Shown: one piece after another, positions 1 through 11,051 of the stretch
Position numbering within the stretch: position 1 is the stretch's first letter
Layout: every line of letters begins with the position of its first letter
Origin: Membranipora membranacea
Taxonomy: Eukaryota > Bryozoa > Gymnolaemata > Cheilostomatida > Membraniporidae
NCBI GenBank assembly: GCA_914767715.1
Contig: OU612071.1
Span: 3,534,001-3,598,000 of the forward strand
DNA length: 64,000 bases
Direction: 5' to 3'
Notes under the pieces: model-generated
What the model saw: only the letters and a program-made list of their open reading frames with translations
Told to the model about the DNA's origin: nothing
Database searches by the model: none
Translations under genes and position numbers: made by a program

Positions 1-915
1 ATCAAAGTCGTTTTGTGCAACATACCTGTAGATCTAGGGGAGGTACTGTCTGTCCTGTCTATCTGTCCTAGAATAAAAACTCATGTGGTCTAAAAGTATG
101 GAGAGTGCTAAGAGGCTGGGCCAATCTTGCATCATTTAGAGAAAACTGCTATTCTAGAGTTACATCACACAAGCTAAAGAAGAGCTGTACAGTTAATTAG
201 AGTCAAATGATCAGGCTGGCGATCAGGTGTATTTAAGAGCTAAGTAATATTTTTTTATGAGTGTGCGTGGCATGATCAGAAGAGCCATTAAACAACCAAC
301 AACGTTTTTGATCAGGTTATGATGATGGCGATTGCAATAATAGGAGCAATAATAGACACTTGACAGAATAATAATACATTTTTTTCCACAAATGGTACTC
401 AAAACAGAACATTAAAGACATTATTATCATCTGTTAAAAGCTTGTCACGGTTAAACCAGACAAAAATTAAGTGCAGTTAACGTCTTGAATTATAATCCCT
501 TTATTTTTGGGAACCATATGAATAAAGCAGCAATCAACAACAGAAAGCCTACGCCCGTCAGCTCAAAATAGGACATATAACACATCAGTTCTGGTTGCCG
601 TATCTAACACAATTTTCATTATAGATAATAATCATGGTGACACCTGTCAAAATGAAATTTGTGCCATAAATGATATGAATCATATTTGGGCAATTATTAG
701 GGTCAGGAGCCAAATTTTACAAAAATAACAATCATGATTATTTGGGTTACCGTTATAGTTTGTCAAAATGCCAACTCAATTGAGGTCATTTTAATTATTA
801 TCATATTATTTTTACGCCAATGTTACGAACAGGTGCCGTTTTTCGCAGATTACTATTCTGACTCTGTTATTTTATACAGAGCTTGTTAACAAGGTGCTCT
901 GTAGTTAAAAGGTGT
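1..915 (-). repeat. Partial amplicon unit, inverted, cut by window edge
   Basis: This stretch is the reverse complement of about 14285-15540 in direct unit 1 and of its counterparts near 24.76, 33.83 and 42.77 kb. Shared landmarks are the block around 510-690 (mirror of 14461-14682) and the GACAGACAGT block at 46-58 (mirror of 15480-15500). Similarity stops near 905-915, after the ACAGAGCTTGTTAACAAG block. The segment implies that at least one more inverted unit lies to the left of the window. No gene is visible in it. Confidence 0.85.
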
Positions 916-1744
916 AAGTCATGTACATACCATTCATGATCGTGATATCATATATATCTATGTCAGTCTAGCGCTAACTTCAAGCCTGTTTGCCAAAGTG
1001 GGCCTCTTTTTCCCCTTAATATGAAGCTAACAAAGGACCTATGATTATTCTTTCATCCGATGTATGCTCTCAGGGATGATGGAGTTAGATGGTGCTTGAT
1101 GGAGTTTACAAAAAAACCTTAAAACATTTTTCAATATCACTTATATCAGTCTGCTGCTGTGTTTGTTATGACCTTGCATATCCTCCAACTATGAGTGCAG
1201 TAATGGTCATTATGTTTCTAAAGTGACACCAATACCAACACTTATAGTTTAAATATTAAATCTGCCACATGTCAGACTAATTTTGGCAGTACCAACGTCA
1301 AATATCACAGTATTTTAATGTCATTGTTGGAAAAGAATTGCTTATTCAATGGTGATAAATTATAGTCTTCAACTGTAATAATTTTATATCACATTGAAAT
1401 ATGTGTCAATGAATCTTTATTTGGATTGAAAAAGAAAGGACTTCTTCAATTCATGTTTCATAACAACTTTAATCTACACAATTTAGCTAGATCATTCATT
1501 AAAATAGACAAGCAATCTTTAGAAGGGGTGTATTGTAAGTTGCTGAAAAGCTACCAAAGATATAACAACGCAAGAGGTGTTGTCATTCTAGCTCTGACTA
1601 GGTCTTGTGAATTTATACAGCCATGGTGGGAGTGCAATTTGAAGACTAGCTGTGGCAGCAGTGGTTTAAGTCCGTTCATGTGTAATGAATGTCACCGAAA
1701 TGAAAACCATAATGGCTGCACCTTAATAAAGTTGGACTGCTCGA
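916..1744. other. Unique AT-rich DNA, no gene recognised
   Basis: No similarity to the amplicon units and no convincing exon. A 108-codon open frame at 1426-1752 would have to start at TTG and shows no recognisable domain, signal peptide or splice context, so it is not called. Confidence 0.5.
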
Positions 1745-2225
1745 AAGGTTGATATGTATGCCGTTCTTACTATTTGTGAAAGAGGCTCAGAAACTTTCTG
1801 ACTGTTATTGTACCCAGATTATCCTGAATTGAATTTAAAATTCACGAGGTGCATCTATAGCATTTATATATCCTGTATTCCTGCAATAACAAATTGAATT
1901 CCAAACATCTTACTCTGGTCCGTAAATGTAAATGATGCTACCTAAAATTAAGAAAGATGTCTTAGCTCATTTGGGAACTTCTGGAAAGGAAAGGTTGGAA
2001 TGTATGCCGCTCTTACTATTTGTGAAAGAGGCTCAGAAGCTTTGTGACTTTTATTGTACCCAGATTAACCTGAATGGAATCTAAAATTTACGAGGTGCAT
2101 AGTATTTATATGTCCTGTATTCCTGCAATGCCAAATTGAATTCCAAACATTTTACTCTGGCCCATAAATGTAAATGATGCAACCTAAAAATAAGAAAGAT
2201 GTCTTAGCTCATTTGGGAACTTTTG
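1745..2225. repeat. 246-bp tandem duplication, two diverged copies
   Basis: Copy one (1745-1990) and copy two (1991-about 2225) align end to end. Both open with AAGGTTG, then TGTATGCCG, then a CTTACTATTTGTGAAAGAGG block, and both end with TTAGCTCATTTGGGAACTT. They differ by scattered substitutions and small indels, so the duplication is not recent. No coding role is apparent. Confidence 0.9.
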
Positions 2226-2927
2226 TTTGTTATTTATCTACCTCTAAATGTTTTGGAGGCCAGGTCTTACATCAGACCCATCAGATCGGCTCTTACTTGG
2301 AATCTTCAAGTCTTGAGTCTCAATCAATTCACATTACCATACTGTAGCCTAAATGAGGGATCAAATTAGGGATGTGTTAATAGGCTATCAAAATAGTACA
2401 CAAACATAGATAGGAAATCAGAGTCACCTGCTGCCACTCAAAGGGTATCTAAGGCATTGGCGACGACGCTGGCAATGGTGATTTCCACAGCGGTTGAAGA
2501 TCTGCATCTGCTGCAGAACCAGCGTAAAATTTATATTAGATCATAACAGTGTAAAATATGAACTCCTACCACGATACACAGTCGATTTATGGAGTATTGT
2601 TTAGGGCAGAGGCCAATTTAATTTTCTGTTAAACCTTTTGATGTCTGGCAGTGAATTTTTTTAATGTAGAGTGTGATCGATTATCTATTGTTTGAGACCA
2701 GGGTGTCTGTAATTTTATGCAGTAAAATCTGTGCACCTGGCAGCTTTGATGTCAGCATTATTGATAAATTATTGTTCGGGCCAGGGCCACTATATATATA
2801 TATATATATTTATATACTTTTATTGTCATTCTACATCATCTTTAGGAATGTTTTTCATGCAGTGACAGAACAAAAAAGAAAAAAACTTAAGCGGAGAGAA
2901 AAAGAAAAAATACTCGAGTAACAAGAA
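2226..2927. other. Intergenic DNA with a short (TA)n tract
   Basis: No gene seen. A (TA)n microsatellite lies at about 2791-2811. An A/G-rich stretch at 2872-2912 sits just past the LINE ORF2 stop and may be the 3' untranslated end of that element (its minus-strand 3' side). The exact element border cannot be fixed without a second copy. Confidence 0.5.
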
Positions 2928-5682
2928 TTAATAGGATATAAAGTGCTTTGATAGTTGTTGTTTAAAATGAGTGAGTTTGGTTGCTGAGCGTATCTGAATT
3001 GGTAAAGAGTTAAAAGTTGTAGTGATTTTTTGTCTTAATTGATCAGTGTGAAAATGTAATAGGTATCTGTCTCTAAAAAAGGTTTGAGAGCTAGCTGGAA
3101 TAAAGCCTTCCAAAAGAAAGTCAGGTGCAATCAAATGCAAAATTTGAAAACCAAAAATACAGGTGAAATGACCAGCAAGGAGAGGAAAAGGAATCAGACC
3201 AAGAGATGTATGTAAATCTCTTGTATGTATTAGATGATATGGTATGTGGCTGACATTTGCTATAACGCGGAAAGCCCTCTTTTGGAGCAAGTATATTCTT
3301 TCAAGAAAATATTGTGGTGATAGGTTGCCATATATGCGGATGCCATATATCATATGACAAAAGACATACTGGAAATAAAAGTTACGAGATGATTTACTAT
3401 CTAGGAATGCCCTGCATTTCTGGAATGATGCCAAACTTGTTTATTTTGATGCAAATCTGGTTTACATGATCGTCCCATGTCAATGAGTCTTTCAAAGTAA
3501 AACCAAGGAGTTTGGTATTGGCATTTCGGTTTAGTCTTTTATGGTTAATTTTTAGATCTAAATCTAGAGATGTGGCTCTATGAGAGGGTTGTACAAGCAT
3601 ATAGTGAGATTTTTTCATGTTTATCAACATCCTATTATTCCTACACCCACTTTCTATCAAGTGTAGATCAGTATCCCATAAATCATTAAGTGTATCAAAG
3701 TTGTCAGATTTTGATACAAAAACTGTATCATCAGCCTAGGCAAATGCCTTGGAATGTAATGTGTAGGATGAAAGATCATTGACGTATATGAGGAATAAAC
3801 TTGGTGCCAGAATTGAGCCTTGGGGGACACCAATGTCTATTGGAAGAATTTTTGAACTTTTTGCAACTTGTTGTATAGCTACTAATTGTGTCCTATCTGT
3901 TAGGAAAGATTTTATGAGAGAGTGCAGTTTGCCTGTTATACCGTACATTGTCAATTTTTTCAGAAGAATTTTATGGTCGACGCAGTCAAAAGCTTTTTTG
4001 AAATCCAAAAACATCATAGCAACAAAGTGACCATCTGATCTTGCTGACAAACAGTCAGAAAAGAGTTTGTGTAGGGAATCGACACAGGAATAACCTTCTC
4101 CAAATCCGCATTGCAATTTGTGAAGAAGTTTGTTTGTGGTGAGATATTTTTGAATTTGGGAAATCACATGTTTCTCAAAAATCTTAGATAGCACAGGAAG
4201 TATTGATATAGGGCGATAATTAGATGGATCTTTGATATCTCCACCCTTATGAATAGGAATTACTCTTGCGGTTTTCCACTGTGAAGGAAATACACCCTCT
4301 ATTAAAGCTCTATTGAACAAGTCAGTTACAATGTCGCATATGTAAGCCATGTTTTCTTCAAAACCTTAACAGATACACCATCATGACCAGTTGCTTTATT
4401 GTCAGAAATGTTTTTTAAATATTTGAAACAAATTTCTGGAGTAAAGCGAGTCGATTGAGAAAACGTTTGGGTTGTCACTGGTCTAATCATGTTATATTCA
4501 TGGGAATCAGGGATGTCTTTGGTTATGGATTTTGCAATCGATGTAAAGTGTCTGTTCAATTCATCAGGGGATAAACAACCGATATTGACCATCGGTGAAA
4601 TTTTAGTTTGATTGATTCTTAAAGCTTCCCAAACAGGTTTGGTGTTATTTTTGTTATTTTTAATTATATCTGAAATAACCGATTTTTTCTTCTTCTTAAT
4701 CAAATTTGTAACATAATTGCGTTGAATTTTGTATTCTTTCCATTTGCCCTCTCTCTTCAATCTATCACGCACATGCATGTGTGATTTTACCTCATCATCT
4801 AACCATTTGGGCAGTTGAGCAGTTTTTACAAATCTTTTCTTGGTGATGACAAGTGTTTTGATTAATGAACTATAGGTGTCATTAAATCTTGCATACATAC
4901 GGTCTACAGTATTCTCACACAATACATCATTAAAGTGACGACCTGAAGAAAGGTCATGTATATTCTGGTTTGTAAATTTAGAATAGTCATTGAATTCAAA
5001 TGATGTTCTTTTTGCTTTTACCTTTAATGTGGAAAATAAAATTTTAATGAAAACTAAGTAATGATCACTCATTCCATATTTTATAATTCCACTCTCTGAC
5101 ATGTCTGAGGGCAGATTTGTGTATATGTGATTTGTCAGGGTGCTGGATGTTTCTGTAACTCTTGTTGGCTCCGAGATCAAGTGACGGAAGGAAAAAGATT
5201 TAACAATATTCAACCACTTTCTGTTGCTTCTTTGTTCAAGGATGTTGATATTAAAAATCTCCAAGTATAATCATTTCATTATACAGTGAAAAAGCTTTTT
5301 CAAAGTATTCGTAAGCAAGATCATACCATGCGGACTTGGAGTTGGGAGGTCTGTATATAAATGAGACTAAACAACTTTTATTTGTACTTGGCTTTACTTT
5401 GATAGTTATAGACTCAGGCATGCTATTGTCAAAATCTGCAAGATGTTCGAATTGCACTGATTCATGTATGTAGACAATGAGACCACCACCGTAACCATAT
5501 CCCCGATCTCTCCTAATCACCTGATAACCTGGCACCGCATAAATACCAACACCATCATGCTCATTCAAAAATGTTTCTGCTAATCCTAGAATTGCGAATT
5601 TACGTTGATGCAAATATGATTTTATCTCCTCTATTTTGCTGGTGATTCCACGGAAATTCAAAAATGCAAATTCAGAATTCAT
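2928..5682 (-). pseudogene. LINE ORF2: endonuclease-reverse transcriptase, disrupted
   Basis: ORF2 would encode the enzyme that nicks the target and reverse-transcribes the element RNA. The endonuclease part (5682-5251) shows LNFRG, GLAETF, a GYGYGGGL block, YRPPNS and ILGDF. The RT part shows SNYRPISILP, CGFGEGYS, FLDFKKAFDCVDH and GVPQGSILAP...YVNDL. Four lesions are visible. A one-base insertion near 5255 breaks the GDFN motif. A shift at about 4330-4350 lies in an A run. An in-frame TAG at 3736-3738 falls directly before the ADDT catalytic box. Another shift lies near 3400-3434. The frame after the last lesion runs to a stop at 2928-2930. The protein is therefore not made intact. Neighbouring ORF1 overlaps it by one base. 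Confidence 0.9.
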
Positions 5683-6460
5683 TATCTCATTTGCTCAAAT
5701 TGACATTTAACACTTTGTGATTGGAGACTAATGCCATTTTTAATAGAAAAAAGAAAATCATCATGAGAATGGAACTTAATTTTGAACATTCTCATTGGTT
5801 TGCCCTCCTTAAAAATTCTTTCTGATGTAGCATGAGGGTAGAGCACTTTTATATCATTTATTACAGTGCTGTCCTCAGCATCTAGTGGAACACCTTTCAA
5901 CATAACCATATTTTTTGTCAGGGACCTCGGGTCGATTGTTTGGCGTATACTTGATCCACCAAATAGATCAGTGTTCCATTTGCGTAGGATGTTATTTCTC
6001 GTTTCTTGGTGGTTGAACTGTATCATAATTTTGGGTTTGTTTGTATTGTAGTTATATCTGGTAACCTTTTCTATTATGATTGGTCCAAAGGTTTTGTTGA
6101 GGGTGCGTCTGATGGTATCTTGGTTAAAGTTGCTGTAGGTCATGGAGTCCTTCTTAATATCTATGACAAGATTGTCTATAGGGGGGAAACTGTTGTCTAT
6201 TTTTTGTTCTTTTGGGGGTTGTGTTCTCATGCTGGTTCGATTGTTGTTGTTCGTTGAGGAAGTTGATGGCAGATTAAGTTGCTGATGATTATAGTTAGCC
6301 CAGTGTTGTGCTGATGCTGTTTGATTGTTGAATTTGTTTGTTGAATTTGTTTGATTGTTGAATTTGGTTGTTGTTTGATTTGTTGTTTGAATTTGATTGT
6401 TGTTTGAATTTGTTTGTTGAATTTGTTTGATTGTTGAATTTGATTGTTGTTTGATTTTTG
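5682..6460 (-). CDS. LINE ORF1: nucleic-acid-binding gag-like protein
   Basis: The clear part (6230-5682, 182 residues from an internal Met) has RRM-like alternation of hydrophobic strands, for example KPKIMIQFN and NMVMLKGVPL. This is the usual layout of LINE ORF1 proteins that coat the element RNA. No CCHC zinc knuckle is seen. The same frame stays open upstream to about 6460 through an Asn/Gln/Thr-rich region encoded by a degenerate TTTGATTGTTGAA-type repeat (6310-6462). The true start may therefore lie upstream, although no earlier ATG is obvious in that frame. The ORF1 stop TAA shares its last A with the ORF2 ATG (UAAUG), suggesting translation by termination-reinitiation. The frame is intact, but the element as a whole is dead. 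Confidence 0.7.
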
Positions 6461-7781
6461 CACAATTAATTAATGAATTAAGGTTGATTGGCAGACTAAT
6501 GTCTTGCGGTCACCAGCTGATTTATTTTCTTTAGCATCTTTATCACCATCCGAGTGCAGGAGTGGATTACAAATACAAACCGTAAATATACGAATAAAAC
6601 ATTTTATTGACATTTTTCTCCCCTAACCTCGTAACTAGAACCTGGGCTATGTACCAGTATGTACACCAGCTTGTTTCTCACAACAATAAAATTTCTTGGG
6701 AACAAACAGTCATCAATATCAGTTAATGTTACTTATATCAGCTTGTCAGGAGCATTTTTGTAACTCCTGACAAATACCATAGTTATTATACTGATATTCA
6801 ATTAGTGTAGGTAAGCAGCAGCCTTATAGGCCCTGTATTTATCAATTGAATTATGGTTATTGTGGATGGCACAGTGCAAAATAAGGTTTTATAAACTGTG
6901 CACGCGCTGAAAGCATGCTTATGTTATTCAATGGCTTACTCAGAGATGTTTAATTTATTTAGCCTTGGTCTGCTGAGCTAGCAATATGTTACTTATTGTA
7001 CTATCTTAAATTATCTGCCTTACAATGCAAAAGTGTAGCACAAAGGAGCCGATCATTAATGCATAACTGATCATTATATCAAGCACTAAATCCTTGGCGT
7101 GCTAATAATAATTGAAGGATGTTTGACTTAGCTTCAGTTTAATTATTATGTCACAAAGATATGATTAGGAAGATAATTGGTTAGTAATGTGTAAATTCAG
7201 GCAGCAACTATTAGAGACACAACTGCCTTGACAAGAAAGTAGTGTTCAACAAGGTTTATTGCAACAGTAACCTTTTAATCAATGCGATTCTTCCCCCCCC
7301 CCATTTTATTAGCCACTACACTATTCATGTACAATTGTTGTGTCTAGTTATTTACATTACCACAATTGGCAGTAGGAACTTGTGCTATGATTATTTATTT
7401 ATTATTGGTTTTTAGTTGTGACTATTTATCTGGTCATGGAAAGCAGCATTAGAAAAACTGATGGCCGAAGAATTATTATTAATTCTATGATTAACATAAC
7501 TTATACATACTGGAAACTTCAGAATAGGAGTAAGATCATTTTTATGTTTAATAATTATTTATTATCAAATAAATGGCATACGTAGCGATGCCATGTGCTA
7601 ACCAATATTCATCATATGTTTTATAATTAATCTTGGGTTTATGAGTCATGTATAGTCAACAAACAGTCAGCATCATTGCAAAATATCGACCCTAGCAAAT
7701 GTTCTACTTGTCAGCAAAAGGAATTTTTTTTGCGCCACCTCAACATTATTGCAACGTGGCAACTCAACAATCCTAACACCC
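6461..7781. other. Intergenic DNA upstream of the minisatellite promoter
   Basis: AT-rich DNA with no exon, repeat copy or RNA gene that I can recognise. A C run of about ten bases lies near 7291-7301. No homology to the amplicon units is seen. Confidence 0.45.
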
Positions 7782-7811
7782 TATATAAGGCAGGGCCCAC
7801 CGTAGTCAGTT
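7782..7811 (+). promoter_or_regulatory. Candidate TATA-Inr core promoter
   Basis: TATATAA at 7782-7788 is followed by TCAGTT at 7806-7811. This matches the animal initiator consensus TCA(G/T)TY, with its A at 7808, about 24-26 bases downstream of the TATA box. That is the expected spacing for a polymerase II core promoter. The predicted transcript would run straight into the 40-bp and 59-bp tandem repeats. It could belong to a retroelement leader, an LTR or a non-coding RNA. The spacing is seen; activity is inferred. Confidence 0.45.
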
Positions 7812-7812
7812 T

Positions 7813-7960
7813 GGAGTAGCATTTTAGACTTCGGCAGCAAGGGTTTGTCAGAGGAGTAGCATTTTAGACTTTGGCAGCAAGGGTTTGTCAGAGGAGCAGT
7901 ATTTTAGACTTTGGCAGCAAGGGTTTGTCACAGGAGTAGATTTTAGACATTGGTGGTAAG
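7813..7960 (+). repeat. 40-bp minisatellite, 3 copies plus a partial
   Basis: The core ATTTTAGACT recurs at 7821, 7861 and 7901, and a degraded copy follows at about 7940. The spacer contains GGCAGCAAGGGTTTGTCA. The period is exactly 40 bp, with near-identical first three copies. It begins within a few bases of the predicted initiator at 7808. Confidence 0.9.
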
Positions 7961-7974
7961 AGATTATTAAGGCG

Positions 7975-8285
7975 AAATACAGAGTTCAGGATTAGGAGTT
8001 GAGGACACGGTGACAGAGACGTACACAAAGAGGAAATACAGAGTTCAAGATTACGAGTTGAAGACACGGTGACAGAGACGTACACAAGGAGGAATTACAG
8101 AGTTCAAGATTACGAGTTGAAGACACGGTGACAGAGACGTACACAAAGAGGAATTACAGAGTTCAGGATTACGAGTTGAAGCCACGGTGACAGAGACGTA
8201 CACAAAGAGGAATTTCAGAGTTCAAGATTACGAGTTTGAAGACATAGTGACAGGAGCATTCACAAAGAAGAATTGCAGACTTCAC
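7975..8285 (+). repeat. 59-bp minisatellite, about 5 copies
   Basis: AGAGTTCA/AGGATTACGAGTTG recurs at 7981, 8040, 8099, 8158 and 8217, with a decayed start at 8277, giving a 59-60 bp period. Each copy also holds CGGTGACAGAGACGTACACA. The last copy is the most diverged. The array follows the 40-bp minisatellite almost directly, so both would lie in one transcript if the promoter at 7782 is used. Confidence 0.9.
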
Positions 8286-9177
8286 TAGAATATAGCAAGT
8301 ACCGTATTATTTTGCAAGGCAATTATTTTTAAGACCTTGAAGATTTATTTATATCTCAAATTTTATGAAGTTAAAGTGTCATCTGATTTTGTTTTCAATA
8401 AATTCAAAATTCGCAAGAGGCTAATATTTTCTAGCCGGGCAGGTGGCACTTCAGGGTATTTATTGGCATACCTAAAGTGGGGCGTAAAGCAGTTTATTTT
8501 GGCAAGTGAGACTGCTTCGCTTGGGTCAAATAGTGTAATAAGTTAACATAACTATTGGAGCGCTTGAATCAAATTCATCCTTTGATGTAATTGAAAGTGA
8601 TTATTTATAATGCTGAAATTTAATTTTGTTATCATAAGTAGACTATCAAATTATATGTTATGTAATAGTAAAGCTAATTCTTTGAAGTATCATTTCCCCC
8701 CCCCCCCCCGCAAGTCAGGGTAAGGATAGTCCTAGTTCTATCAAGTAGCCTTTTCTGTTCAGAACTGTGAACGGTAGAACGAAGTCTATTTTTGGGTTGC
8801 CTTTCGTTAAACAAAGCACTTGATTATTGACATAATAGACTAATTGAGATATTAATCTGGTTTATTAACATAGTGTGTAGACACAAACATAGACAGGTCA
8901 TACATAATTTGTCGCATTATTGTAAACTTTCCTAACCACGTCATAATAAGGAAGTTACAATAGGGTTTCCCAGTGAAGTTCCTTTGTAATATTGAGGAGG
9001 GAATTCCCTAAGTTAAACTATCTCGAGTAACTACGGTTGAATAGTATTAATTGACCATAGAATTTAACGCTTATTATTACATTGTATTTTTAGATATTAC
9101 CCCTGCTAGGAACCTGAGAAAATTAGTATTTACTAACGGCGTAAAACCAAAAGCCCACCTTACCAGCCTGACATTAC
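8286..9177. other. Unique DNA between minisatellites and the amplicon
   Basis: No gene is recognised. A 69-codon frame at 8337-8546 has no known domain. AATAAA at 8397-8402 could be a polyadenylation signal for a transcript from the promoter at 7782. A run of 14 C lies at 8696-8709. Amplicon similarity starts near 9178. Confidence 0.4.
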
Positions 9178-10258
9178 AATTACTTTATTACTGAGTTGTA
9201 ATATATACATTGATAAGAGAAACTATTTATTAAACTAAGTGTTCAATAATAGAAAGAAGAGCGTTCTCTTATTGAAGCGTTTGGCTCAATAAGTAGTGAA
9301 ATATTAACAACTTGTGTAAACCAGGAAGTCTGGTTTTTCCTTTTGCCTTGCTTTTGAATTTTCAGATAACTTAGACTAGCAGTTGTCTTCATCCGGATAT
9401 TTAGAAGACAACTTTGTTAGACTGTTAAGATAAATGTCAAAACTGATGGTAATTTGATGAATTGATTTCAGACAATAGAAAAATTGAAAAGGCCACTTTT
9501 ACACAAAAATATGATTAAGCGTTTTTGAAGGAAAATTGTTTGCTATAATGCCAGCGGTGCTGATATACTTGCATTCATGATAGTCATTCTATTCCCAGAA
9601 TTGGGTCTATTACAATTACAATAGTTTCATGATATATTTCAAGGATGGGTCTTAGGGTTGTCTAGGTTAACTTCCCAATATTGCATGAAAGATACCTAAG
9701 GCCAACAGATTGCTTTTTTGTATATTTAGTATACACAGCAGCTGAAAACTGTGAACGGGTGCATCATGGTACAACAGTCCTAATATCAGAATCAAGTTAG
9801 CTAAGCTGAGCTTGTCTTGTGGTCACATGACTATAAGACAACCAGGGAAACAATGCAGATAAATATCGTAATATTAAGAGATCAAAGTTCCATCTTGTTT
9901 GTAAGAGAGTTATCTGCTCTTATATAATAAGGAGATGATAATTTGTGTTGTATCATTCTACTCAGGAGACAGATTTTCTGTTCTATCATCTTACAGTTAG
10001 GCTTTTTGAAGTTGAGACTATAACCATGACAAGATGAATTTTCCAGCTTAGATGTGAGATATGAATTTTTTGTGTTGCATTTAAGATAAGATGTATTATG
10101 ATATGATATATATCATTTTTTTATTGCAGTAAATCAGCTATGTAATATTTAAATATTCATGATATAAATATGTACTAGCATGATATAGCAGCTATTGTGG
10201 ATCTGTGAAAACTTCAGGATGATGTTCTGTTAGATCTTCAGGGTGATGTTTGGTTCCT

Positions 10259-10649
10259 TTAGGGGTTAACACACTGAGCTCCCGCACATCCAGGGTCACA
10301 GTCATCGGGTGCAGTACCAGTACAGCAGCACTTACTTCCAGAGCAGGATCCCGTACAGTAACCTTTCACGCCACAAGAGACGTGACAGAAACCGTCAGAC
10401 CCTGGACAGACTGAGGATGAGGAGCACGCTACAATACAATAAAATACTAGTCAAGAAAACTGGCGTTTGAGGCAATATTCCAATCTGTCTACATATATTC
10501 TCAAGAGTAACAGCAAACATGTAAAGTGTGTTTGAGATATTGGGAACAAGTACTGAGCATAATAACTTACAAGCCGCTGTGGTGGAGCTACAGAACAAAC
10601 CAAGGCAGATAAATGCTATACTAAGGATCAGTGATTTGATGCTTGACAT
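10259..10649 (-). CDS. Secreted 12-cysteine peptide, copy A (CS-alpha-beta defensin-like)
   Basis: The coding sequence is 10649-10571 (signal exon) joined to 10428-10259, interrupted by a 142-bp GT-AG intron (10570-10429, phase 1). It encodes 82 residues: a 26-residue signal peptide ending in STTAA and a 56-residue mature part with 12 cysteines. Within it the spacing C-x6-C-x3-C-x9-C-x4-C-x-C matches the invertebrate CS-alpha-beta defensin scaffold. There are six further cysteines, including one that makes a CCC triplet and three in a C-terminal extension. The mature part is slightly acidic, unlike most cationic defensins. A non-coding exon 1 (about 11021-10994) is joined through intron 1 (10993-10690); the first ATG of the spliced message is the one used here. 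A polyadenylation signal reads TTTATT at 10120-10125. The signal differs from other copies (LILSI). A defence role is inferred; an inhibitor cystine knot is an alternative. Confidence 0.85.
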
Positions 10650-11044
10650 CGTGATAGAAGGTTGATCTATATGTCTCTTTGCAGATATGCTACGAATCAA
10701 AAGACCAATGAGATTTTTATTATATATATATATATATATATGTATGATGAGAGATCATGATGACTTTACCTGAGACCCTTGAGTGTTCAATGCAGGAATG
10801 ATAACCAAAACACAGTGCACAAACATATCCCATATTTCTTTATAGTCTATGCTACTAAGAGCTTGTACCCTTACAATACTATCATAACTCTGTGCTTTAC
10901 ATGGTGTATCATGGAAAAAGACTACCCCTATCAAATTTCATGAGATCAAATTAAATCAAATATTGTAAATTCAGATTTATTACAGACACTTACCTTCTTG
11001 AGATAGAGAATGTTTGTGATGTTGATGTCTGCAGAGTCTTGAGC

Positions 11045-11051
11045 TTTTATA
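11045..11051 (-). promoter_or_regulatory. TATA box of copy A
   Basis: TATAAAA on the minus strand, inside the CACTGTTATTTACTATAAAAGC block shared by copies A, B, C and E. Initiation is expected near 11021, giving a non-coding exon 1 of about 28 bases that ends in CAAGAAG before GTAAGTG. Confidence 0.75.

Larger units (their letters stand above)
2928..6460 (-). mobile_element. Nearly full-length, inactive non-LTR retrotransposon (LINE, CR1/L2/Jockey group)
   Basis: A minus-strand element reads ORF1 (about 6460-5682), then ORF2 with an apurinic-type endonuclease, reverse transcriptase and a C-terminal tail (5682-2928). There is no RNase H domain and no LTR. The endonuclease-plus-RT layout and the motifs SDHYLV, NYRPIS, GVPQGS and the terminal FNSLP...FK tail place it among CR1/L2/Jockey-like LINEs; the exact clade is not resolvable by eye. 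Several frameshifts and a stop make it non-autonomous. It sits in the unique left flank, not in the repeat units. Its true 5' end may reach about 6500-6560. Confidence 0.9.

Noticed and set aside
2460-2520. Possible minus-strand exon between CAGCAG and GTGACT
   Set aside because: Splice sites are plausible, but the short product has no domain and no partner exon nearby.
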